NCBI RefSeq assembly: GCF_000472445.1 | Contig: NZ_AXAJ01000025.1 | Location: 1 to 54,004 of the forward strand | Direction: 5' to 3' | DNA length: 54,004 nucleotides | Origin: Burkholderia sp. WSM2230 | GTDB taxonomy: Bacteria > Pseudomonadota > Gammaproteobacteria > Burkholderiales > Burkholderiaceae | Part shown: positions 41,210-53,200 of the stretch, piece by piece | Layout of the letters: each line of letters starts with the position of its first letter | Position numbering within the stretch: position 1 is the stretch's first letter | Notes under the pieces: generated by a model | Told to the model about the DNA's origin: nothing | The model's input: the letters and a program-made list of their open reading frames with translations, nothing else | Database searches by the model: none | Position numbers and translations under genes: made by a program

Positions 41210-42652
41210 ATGACCATGAGCCAGGCTTCGCTGCCGATCTTCGATTTCTCGCCGTTCGTTGGCCACAGCGAGCGCTACGTCGCGCTCATCAAACAGTTCG
41301 CGGCGGCGCAGCCGTTTCGCAGCGCGACTGTCGACGAACTGCTGCTTGACGACGACTTCCATCGCCGCCCATTGCGGCCCGAGGACTTCGAGTTCCTCAA
41401 GTTCATGAGGCCGGTGCGCGAGCACAACGTGAGCCGCCTGCCGGCGCTCGCGTCGGGTCGCACGCTCATGTCGATCTACGAGCTCGACGTCGCGCGTGCG
41501 CCTGTGGGCGCGGAGCCGGCAGACTGGCAGCGCTTCACCGGCTTCTACCGCGAAGATACGCGCGAACTGGGTGCGCAGATCGCGCCGTTTCTCGAAGCAT
41601 ATGCGTTTGAATACCTGACGAAAGACGTCGACGTGAGTGAAGGCGCCGGCGCCGCGAGCGCGCGCGTCGCGCATATCGTCGACGAGGAACTCGCATTCTG
41701 GAGCGCCACGTTCGAGCGGCTCATGCGCAACGACTACCTCGAAGACGGGCTGCGCTTCATCATGGTCCAATGTTGGGCGCTCGCGGTCTCGAAGCGCCGC
41801 GCACTCGCGCGAGCCGGCGCGAGCGGTTTCTTCGACATGCTGCCGCCCGACGAGCGGCCAGGCCTTCATCGCCAGGCACCGGACGACGCACTGTTTGAGC
41901 GCGTGGCCGCCGCAAGCGGTGTCACGCGCAGGCAGCACGCGTACTGGCAGTTCTATCTGCCGACCAGCACCGCGAAATGCAACCTGCTGTATGCGCTTGC
42001 GCGCCGGCCGGACCGCGCGTTTGGCCTGATCGGCGCGGCCTTCGCGGCCGAAGCCGAATGGCTCGCGTTCGGTCTTGCGCTGGAACGCGCGTGCGCGCAT
42101 CTGCAGCCTGCCGGCCGTGCTCCCGCCGACGCGACTGCATTGAAAAGTGCACTGGAACAGCGCTGCGCGCGGGCCTTGCGGCGCGTGGCCGACAATTTCG
42201 GCGAGGCGGCGCGCGCTCACTGCGTGCAGGGCGTCGTCGCTGGCGAGCGGCTGGCCGGGCGCGCGCGCTGGGATCTCGGCGAGCAACTGCGCTGGCTTTC
42301 GTCGATTCGCGACTTTGTCGCTTTCGCGCGCCGCATCAGCTCGCGTATCGACGCTGAGTGTCCCGGCATCGACCGCGAGACCTTTGTCGAGCCGCACGAA
42401 ATGTGCTCGACGACGCACGTGCACAACGATCATCGTCTCGTCACGATCGAAGAGGGCGACATGCTGTTCTGGGGCAACGTCGGCATGCAACACGCCATGC
42501 ACAAAGGCGACATGGTGATGATTCCGGACGGCCGCCTGCACGGCTCGACGGTGGTATCGGGCGAATGCACGTATCACCAGCCAATCATTCCCGACGAGTG
42601 GGTCGCGGCCCTCGTCGCCGAGCTCGACGAGCCAGCCTCAGCGTCGAACTGA
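41210..42652 (+). CDS. grbD: SznF-like HDO/cupin protein, GrbD type (graminine N-N bond)
   Basis: This 480-residue protein has a helical N-terminal part, a heme-oxygenase-like (HDO) part (about 150-375; HAYWQFYLPTSTAKCNLLY at 243) and a C-terminal cupin (about 385-470). The cupin ligands His403, His405 (THVHND) and His444 (GRLHGS) have the same spacing as SznF His407/409/448 (from memory). SznF oxidises the arginine guanidine and rearranges it to an N-nitroso compound. In the HDO part no HxxxDxxH motif exists: the best match reads HCVQGVVAG (337-345), with Gly where the Asp ligand is expected. The oxidising half thus looks degenerate while the cupin looks intact. In gramibactin clusters the homologue is required for graminine, a diazeniumdiolate built from arginine. 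Start: ATG 41210 after AAGGA; ATG 41216 is possible. Confidence 0.8.
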   Translation: MTMSQASLPIFDFSPFVGHSERYVALIKQFAAAQPFRSATVDELLLDDDFHRRPLRPEDFEFLKFMRPVREHNVSRLPALASGRTLMSIYELDVARAPVGAEPADWQRFTGFYREDTRELGAQIAPFLEAYAFEYLTKDVDVSEGAGAASARVAHIVDEELAFWSATFERLMRNDYLEDGLRFIMVQCWALAVSKRRALARAGASGFFDMLPPDERPGLHRQAPDDALFERVAAASGVTRRQHAYWQFYLPTSTAKCNLLYALARRPDRAFGLIGAAFAAEAEWLAFGLALERACAHLQPAGRAPADATALKSALEQRCARALRRVADNFGEAARAHCVQGVVAGERLAGRARWDLGEQLRWLSSIRDFVAFARRISSRIDAECPGIDRETFVEPHEMCSTTHVHNDHRLVTIEEGDMLFWGNVGMQHAMHKGDMVMIPDGRLHGSTVVSGECTYHQPIIPDEWVAALVAELDEPASASN

Positions 42653-42823
42653 GCGCAGGCAAAGCAGCAAGAAAACGGCAGCATCATGCAGGCGCCCACG
42701 GCAAAGATCGACAACAAAGGTGCCTCTTCCCCACGACAGCTGTATCGATGTTCCGGCCACCCGGTCCGGGATGCCTCGCGCGTTCGGCGCGCACAACAGT
42801 GGGTCAGGAAGAGAGAGCGAACG

Positions 42824-43708
42824 ATGCAAGCAGGCAATAGTGCTATGGCAGAGGCCGATCGATTCGAGGTCAGCGACTGGAAGAGCCGGATCATTGCCGG
42901 CAGGGCGACGGGAGCGGCGGTGCGCGCACCCGCATGGCTGGACGCTTCGTATGCGACGCTGCGCGAGCAGGTGCTCGATCCGGCGTATCCGTGTTTTTTC
43001 GGCACGATGGCCGAGCGGCGCGGCGAGATGTTCTACTCGTTCGTCAACGGCGGCGATCTGCGCGATCTGCCCGCGACGATGCAAACCTTCGCGGAGCTTG
43101 CGTTGCAGCCGCAGTACAGGAGAAACAACATCGCCGTGTTTTTCGAGCCGGACCCGCAACCGCTTTCGCACGATGCATACAGGACCCGGTTCTGGGGCAT
43201 CCTGCAGCAGTTGCACGACATCGATCCGGATCCGGCGGCGGACCAGCAGCCCGACCCGATGGACGAGGCGTGGGAGTTCTCCTATGCGGGCGTGCAGATG
43301 TTCGTCGTATGCGCGTGCCCGTCGTTCCGCGCGCGCCATAGCCGCAATCTGGGGCCTGGCATGGTGCTGCTGTTCCAGCCGCGTTCGGTGTTCGTTGACA
43401 CCATCACGAACAAGGTGATCGGCCGCGAAGCACGCAACGAGGTGCGCAAGCGTCTGCAAACGTGGGACGATATTCCCGCGCATCCCGATCTCGGCTTTTA
43501 TGGCGATCCGGGCAACCTGGAATGGAAGCAGTACTTTCTCGACGACGCAAACGCGCCCATCGAGGAGCGCTGTCCGTTTCTGAAGCGCCGCGCGCAGGTT
43601 ATGCCTCACGCTGCACAGGCACGCCGTCATGTGTCCGCACATGGTGCGCGCAACGAACACGAAAGAACCTTCACGCATGGAGACGATGCGCGAGGTGTCG
43701 ATAACTGA
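42824..43708 (+). CDS. grbE: YqcI/YcgG-family protein, GrbE type (probable N-oxygenase)
   Basis: The 294-residue protein belongs to the YqcI/YcgG family: YPCFFGTMAERRGEMFYSF, AWEFSYAGVQMFVVCACPSF, LLFQPRSVFV and the ending WKQYFLDDANAPIEERCPFL. Members include GntA of guanitoxin synthesis, an arginine-related N-hydroxylase, and GrbE of gramibactin, needed for graminine. It should therefore hydroxylate the arginine guanidine nitrogen before N-N bond formation. The ATG at 42824 follows AGGAAGAGAGAG; an upstream ATG (42686) would add 46 low-complexity residues and seems less likely. It follows grbD directly in the operon. Function is by family and context. Confidence 0.8.
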   Translation: MQAGNSAMAEADRFEVSDWKSRIIAGRATGAAVRAPAWLDASYATLREQVLDPAYPCFFGTMAERRGEMFYSFVNGGDLRDLPATMQTFAELALQPQYRRNNIAVFFEPDPQPLSHDAYRTRFWGILQQLHDIDPDPAADQQPDPMDEAWEFSYAGVQMFVVCACPSFRARHSRNLGPGMVLLFQPRSVFVDTITNKVIGREARNEVRKRLQTWDDIPAHPDLGFYGDPGNLEWKQYFLDDANAPIEERCPFLKRRAQVMPHAAQARRHVSAHGARNEHERTFTHGDDARGVDN

Positions 43709-43772
43709 CGCGGCCGGAGCGCGAGGACCTGCTCGCGTCCTCGCCAAAGCAGGCCGCACTGAGAGGAGCTTC

Positions 43773-45419
43773 ATGTCCGTACTTTTGCAACTGGTCAGCA
43801 AGTCGCGCTGGATGATCGCCGCCGCGCTCATTGCGAGCGTGCTGGGCGGTCTCGGCAATGCCGCCTTGCTCGCGCTCATCAATCAGGCGCTAGTCGCGAC
43901 GCCGGATGGTCTCGCGCGGCTCGGCATGCAGTTCCTCGCAGTGGGTCTCGGCGTGCTCGCGATGCGCGCGCTCGCGCAGTCGCTCTTCATGTGGCTCGGC
44001 CAGCAGGCGAAAGCGACATTGCGCATGCGCACGATCCGCCGCATTGGCGACGCCGCGTTTGCGCAGCTGGAAAAGCAGGGCGCGGCCAGATCGCTTGCTG
44101 TCCTCACGCAGGACCTGGACACGATCGTGGTGTTCTTCGTGAGCCTGCCTTCGCTCGCGATGCAAAGCGCGGTGATCGTCGGCTGTCTCGCGTATCTCGG
44201 CTATATGTCGTGGCCGATCCTGCTCGTCGCGATCGTCACCATCGTGCTGGGAATGACGGGCTTTCGCTACGCGCACACCCGCGCGATGTTCCATTTGCGT
44301 GCCTCGCGCAAGCGCGAGGACGATCTCGTCAGGCACTTCCGCGCGCTCTTTGACGGCGCGAAGGAACTGAAGCTGCATCGCGCCCGCAAGACCGCTTTCG
44401 TCGAGGACACGCTCGCGAGCAACGTCGAAGCCGTGCGCGTGCAGCGTACGCGGGGCTACATGCTGTACGCGGCGGCGACGAGTTGGGGCAACTTCATTCT
44501 GTTCGCGTTCATCGGCCTGACGCTCTTCGTGTTCGCGCGCTACATCAGAGTCGATCCTCATGTCATGTCGGGCTACGCGATTGTGTTCGTCTACATGATC
44601 ATGCCGATCGAAGCCGTGCTCTCCGCGATTCCGAGCCTCAGTTCGGCGCGCGTCGCGTTGGAGCGCATCGAGCAGGTCAATGCGGAACTGCCGCGCGAGG
44701 TCATGCTCGAACCACCGGTCGCGGCATCGTTCGAAAGCATTGCGCTCGACGGCGCCACGCATCGTTATTTCCGCGAGAAGGAAAACGAGGTGTTCACGCT
44801 TGGGCCGGTCGATCTCGTGTTCCGGCCAGGCGAGCTCGTCTATCTGATCGGCGGCAACGGCAGCGGCAAAACCACGCTCGCGAAAATGCTGGTCGGGCTT
44901 TACGTGCCGGAGAGCGGGCGCGTGCTGCTGAACGGCGAGCCCGTCGACGAAGCGCGGCGCGACGCCTACCGGCAGCATTTCTCCGTGGTATTCAGCGACT
45001 TTTTCCTGTTCGACACGCTGCTCGGCATGCCCTCTGAAGGACTCGACGCGCTTGCGCAGCAACTGCTCGTCGATCTGCAACTCGATCACAAGGTCAGCGT
45101 GAAGGACGGCAGGTTCTCGACCCTCGACCTCTCGCAGGGGCAACGCAAACGGCTCGCGCTCGTCGTCGCGTATCTGGAGGATCGTCCGTTCTATGTGTTC
45201 GATGAATGGGCAGCGGACCAGGATCCGCTCTTCAAGGACGTGTTCTACAAGCGCCTGCTGCCCGAGCTGAAGGCCAAGGGCAAGACCGTGCTCGTCATCA
45301 CGCACGACGATCGTTACTTCCATCTCGCCGAGCGCTTCATCAAGCTGGATTTCGGCCAGATCGTCGAGGACGGCCCAGGCGCGGCGCATGCCGCGAGCCT
45401 CGCGTCCGCTTATCACTGA
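43773..45419 (+). CDS. Cyclic-peptide ABC exporter, PvdE/SyrD-like
   Basis: This 548-residue half-transporter has six N-terminal membrane helices and a C-terminal ATPase: Walker A GGNGSGKTT (near 360), the unusual signature LDLSQGQRKRLALV and Walker B FYVFDEWAADQDP. The DEWAADQDP block is the mark of the PvdE/YojI/SyrD group that moves siderophore or lipopeptide precursors across the inner membrane to the periplasm. The start at 43773 follows GAGAGGAG. Length matches PvdE (about 549). Confidence 0.93.
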   Translation: MSVLLQLVSKSRWMIAAALIASVLGGLGNAALLALINQALVATPDGLARLGMQFLAVGLGVLAMRALAQSLFMWLGQQAKATLRMRTIRRIGDAAFAQLEKQGAARSLAVLTQDLDTIVVFFVSLPSLAMQSAVIVGCLAYLGYMSWPILLVAIVTIVLGMTGFRYAHTRAMFHLRASRKREDDLVRHFRALFDGAKELKLHRARKTAFVEDTLASNVEAVRVQRTRGYMLYAAATSWGNFILFAFIGLTLFVFARYIRVDPHVMSGYAIVFVYMIMPIEAVLSAIPSLSSARVALERIEQVNAELPREVMLEPPVAASFESIALDGATHRYFREKENEVFTLGPVDLVFRPGELVYLIGGNGSGKTTLAKMLVGLYVPESGRVLLNGEPVDEARRDAYRQHFSVVFSDFFLFDTLLGMPSEGLDALAQQLLVDLQLDHKVSVKDGRFSTLDLSQGQRKRLALVVAYLEDRPFYVFDEWAADQDPLFKDVFYKRLLPELKAKGKTVLVITHDDRYFHLAERFIKLDFGQIVEDGPGAAHAASLASAYH

Positions 45420-45436
45420 TTCAGGATTCATTTTTC

Positions 45437-46255
45437 ATGAACGCCAATCCGTCCATTATTTCCGCAGCTGTCGGGCACGGCGAGCCGATGTACGAACTCG
45501 ACGGCGTGTCGTTTCACATCGGCGAGCGCGTGCTGTTGCATCCGCTCGCGCTGACGCTGCCGAAAGGACGCGTGTGCGGCCTGATCGGTCACAACGGCTC
45601 CGGCAAATCGACGTTGCTCAAGCTGCTCGCGCGTCAACAGGCGCCTACCGCAGGCACGCTGCGTTTCGCGGGCCGTGCGCTGCGCGAATGGGAGAACCGC
45701 GAGTTCGCGCGTCAGGTGGCTTATCTGCCGCAACAGCAGCCGGCGGCTAGCGGCATGACGGTGCGCGAGCTGGTCGCGCTTGGGCGCTATCCGTGGCACG
45801 GCGCGCTTGGACGCTTTACCGGTGTCGACGGCGACAAGGTCCGCGAGGCGATGGAGCTGACGGACATCGCGCGTTTCGCGGACCGCGCGGTGGACAGTCT
45901 GTCGGGCGGCGAGCGGCAACGCGCATGGATTGCGATGCTGGTCGCGCAGGACAGCCAGTGCCTGCTGCTCGACGAACCGATCTCCGCACTCGACATCGCG
46001 CATCAGCTTGAAGTGCTCGACCTCGTGCGCACGCTGAGTCAGCAACGTGGTCTCGGCGTGGTGGTCGTGCTGCACGACGTCAACATGGCGGCGCGTTTCT
46101 GCGACGACCTCGTGGCGCTGAAGGGCGGCCGCCTGCTCGCAAGCGGCAGCGCGCCGGAACTGATCGAAGAGAAGATGCTCGGCGCGATTTACGGCGTGCC
46201 GATGGGCACCGTTGCGCATCCGCGCGGCGGCACGCCGATCAGTTTCGCGTATTGA
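45437..46255 (+). CDS. Ferric-siderophore importer ATPase (FhuC/FepC-like)
   Basis: This 272-residue ABC ATPase has Walker A GHNGSGKST (near residue 50), the Q-loop PQQQP, signature LSGGERQRAWIAMLVAQ (near 155) and Walker B LLLDEPISALD. The sequence EVLDLVRTLSQQRGLGVVVVLHDVNMAARFCDD is typical of iron-siderophore importers. It would power uptake of the ferric siderophore through an FecCD-type permease, which is not in the window. It starts 17 bp after the exporter gene. Confidence 0.94.
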   Translation: MNANPSIISAAVGHGEPMYELDGVSFHIGERVLLHPLALTLPKGRVCGLIGHNGSGKSTLLKLLARQQAPTAGTLRFAGRALREWENREFARQVAYLPQQQPAASGMTVRELVALGRYPWHGALGRFTGVDGDKVREAMELTDIARFADRAVDSLSGGERQRAWIAMLVAQDSQCLLLDEPISALDIAHQLEVLDLVRTLSQQRGLGVVVVLHDVNMAARFCDDLVALKGGRLLASGSAPELIEEKMLGAIYGVPMGTVAHPRGGTPISFAY

Positions 46256-46480
46256 CCGGCACCCGCCGGCCGGCCCTTGCGTCGCCATGATGCAAGCGGG
46301 CCGGCACGGCTGACCGGCGTCACATAACGGCGTTCCCAAGAGACGCCTTGCTTTCCCCGCAATGACGATATTCACGCCGCCGGCGCAACGCATGCGACGG
46401 CGACGCTTGCTTTGCGCCGCGCCGATGCGGTGCAGGGCGACGACAGCCGCGCGGCGCGCGGCAAATCTCGGGAGGCGAGG

Positions 46481-50125
<3,645 letters not shown>

Positions 50126-50240
50126 GCGCGCGAGTTTAGGGCGCCTTCGTGTCGCCTTCGTCACCACGACTCGACTCGAAACACAGTGGCCCGCGTTTGC
50201 CCGCGCGGGCGTCAGACACCTGGATCACACCACGGACACC

Positions 50241-53200
50241 ATGCAAGCCATCCATTTCGACACCGATTTCCTGCCTGCGCGCGTCGCGCGGTTTGCCATT
50301 GAACGGCCGAACGCCGTTGCGCTCGCCGACAGCGCGGGGCCGCTCGGCTGGCGCGATTTGTGGGCCTGGTCGGGCGGCCTCGCCGCGGCGCTCGTCGACG
50401 CGGGCGTGCGGCCCGGCGACCGCGTGGTGCTCGCGTTGCCGCGCTGCGCGGCGCTCGTCGCGACGATCCTCGCGGTGTGGCGAGTGCGTGCGTGCTATGT
50501 GCCGCTCGATCCCGCGTTGCCGCAAGCGCGGCTGCGCTGGCAGGCTGAGGATTGCGGCGCGCGAGTGGTGGTGACCGGCGAGCCGTTCGAGGCGGTGGTT
50601 GGAACTATGGGTGATCTGGGTTGCGAAGGAGTGGCCAACACCGCGGCCAACACCGCAGCCAACACCATCGCTAACACCGCCACCAATTCAGGAACCAGCG
50701 CCGCGCCAACATCAGCCAGGCCCGCGTGGCTGCCCAACGGAGTGGTGCAGCTGAACCCACACGCGTTGCGCGCAGGCGCCAGTAGCGCCACTTGCGCGGA
50801 TAGCGCCGATCTCACCGTTGCTTATCCGCAAGCCGACGACAGCATCCTCGCCTGGCCCGCCTACGTGATCTACACATCGGGCTCGACTGGTCGACCGAAG
50901 GGCGTCGTGCTGAGCCATGCGGCGCTCGCCGCGTATCTGCGTGGCGTCTCCGAACGGCTGCCGGAGCAGATCGCGAGCGCCGCGTATCTGTCGACACCCG
51001 CCGCCGACCTCGGCCACACGTCGCTGTTTGGCGCGCTCTGGCATGGCTGGACGCTGCATATGCTCGACGCCGATGTCGTCGCCGATCCGGATGCCTTCGC
51101 GAACTACATGCACGCGCATGCCGTCGATCTGCTGAAGATCGTGCCGAGCCATCTCGACGCGCTCCTGCAGGCGCAATTTCCCGAGCGGGCATTGCCGCGC
51201 CGTTGCCTCGTGATGGGCGGCGAGCCCGCGCCGAGGCGCCTTGCCGAGCGTGTTGCAGCGCTGCGTCCCGAATGCCGCCTCATCAATCACTATGGACCGA
51301 CCGAGACCACCGTCGGCGTGCTCACGCGCTGCGGCGCGCAAAGCCGGGCGGCGACACTGCCGCTCGGCAAGCCCCTCGCGCACGTTGACGCGCGCATCGT
51401 CGATGCCGACGGCAACCCGGTGCCGAAGGGCGCGGTGGGTGAACTTTGCATTGGCGGCGCGAGCGTCGCGTATGGCTATCTGAACCGGCCGTCGCTGACG
51501 GCAGAGCGCTTCGTGCCCGACCCGCATGGTCACGGCACGCGGCTTTACCGGACGGGCGACCGCAGCCGCCGCCTGCCCGACGGCGAATTTGCGTTCCTCG
51601 GACGTCTCGACGACCAGGTCAAGATCCGTGGCTTTCGCGTCGAGCCGGAAGAGGTCGCCGTACGCCTGCGCGTCGAGGACGGCGTGCGCGACGCCGTGGT
51701 GATCGCGCATGCGGACAGCGAGGGCGCGGCGCCGCGCCTTGTCGCCTATCTGAGCGCGGCCGGCACGCTCGACGTCGACGCGATCCGCGCGCGTCTCGCT
51801 GCGGATCTGCCGGACTACATGGTGCCGTCGTCACTACAGGTGCTGGCCGCGTTGCCGCTCACCGCCAACGGCAAGGTCGACCGCGCCGCGTTGCCGGTCC
51901 CGCAGCAGCAGGGCGGGGCCGCGAATGCCGCGCGCGTCGAGCCGCGCAACGACGCCGAACGCACGCTCGCAGGCATCTGGAAGCTAGTGCTCAAACGCGA
52001 CGATATCGGCGTAACGGACAACTACTTCGAGATCGGCGGGGATTCGATTCTGAGTTTGCAGATCATCGCGAAGGCGCGCGGCGCAGGACTCCGGCTGACG
52101 CCGAAGCAGATGTTCGACTATCCGACTATCGAGGCAGCGGCGCGGGTGGCTGTGGCGGTGGCGGGGGGGCGTGCGAGTGTGCCGGCGGGCGCGATTGTGA
52201 GTGCCGGTGCGCCTGCGACTACGCATACGCGCACACGCGAAAGCGTGGCCACGTCCTCTGGCGCATCCGCGGCCACCTCCGCGGAGGCCTTCGCAATCAC
52301 TAGCGCCGCAACCGCAAGCAGGACCGCCGGCAACACCACCGCGGCCCCAACGGCAGCGACTCAGGCACCCAACGCATCGCGCGCCATCGAACCTGCTCCC
52401 AACGAGCCCTGGTTCGCGCAAGCCGGCGTTTCGCGCGACGCCGTGGAGGCCGTCTACCCAGCCACGCCGATGCAGCAGGGCCTGCTCTTTCACGGCATGC
52501 TCGACGGCGAGCCCGGCATGTATGTGTCGCAGTTGCGCCTCACGATCGACGAGCTCCGCATCGACACGATGCGCGCGGCGTGGGACGCGGTGATCGCGCG
52601 TCATCCGGTTTTGCGCACGCGCTTCGTGTGGCCCGCGGGCGGCGAGCCGTTGCAGGTCGTCGAGCGGCACGTGCGCATGCCGTTCGAAGTGCATGCGCGC
52701 ATTGCCGATGGGGCGCCGGGTTCGCCTGTCAACGCGTCGACAGAAGAGCAATATGAGGCTGCATACGACGCCGCGCGCGAGGCGCTCGTCGCGCGCGGCT
52801 TCGAACCGGGCGTCGCGCCGCTGATGCGCGTAGATGTTTTCCAGCGTCCCGACGGCGCTCACGATCTTCTGTGGACTCATCATCACGCTCTGACGGATGG
52901 CTGGAGCACCGCGCAGGTAGTGACCGAAGTGGCGCGCGCATATGCCGCGATCGAGGCTGGCGGCGCCCCTGATGCATCGCCCGGCGTGCCTTATGAGGCT
53001 TACGTCCGCTGGCTGCATGGCCAGCCCGACACCGCTTCGTTCTGGCGCGCGCGGCTCGCGACGCGCGATGATCCGGCGCGCCTCGCCGATGCGCTCGGCA
53101 GTGCGTGGCGGCCGTCGTCCGAAAACAGCGCTGTTGGAGCCGAGGCAAAAGCGCTGATCCGCGAACTCGACGGCGTCTCGCACGCGCGTCTGAAGCGCGC

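Noticed and set aside
42686..42823. Longer start for the YqcI/YcgG protein
   Set aside because: The extra 46 residues are Arg/Gln-rich and unlike the family, and the ATG at 42824 has a much better ribosome site.
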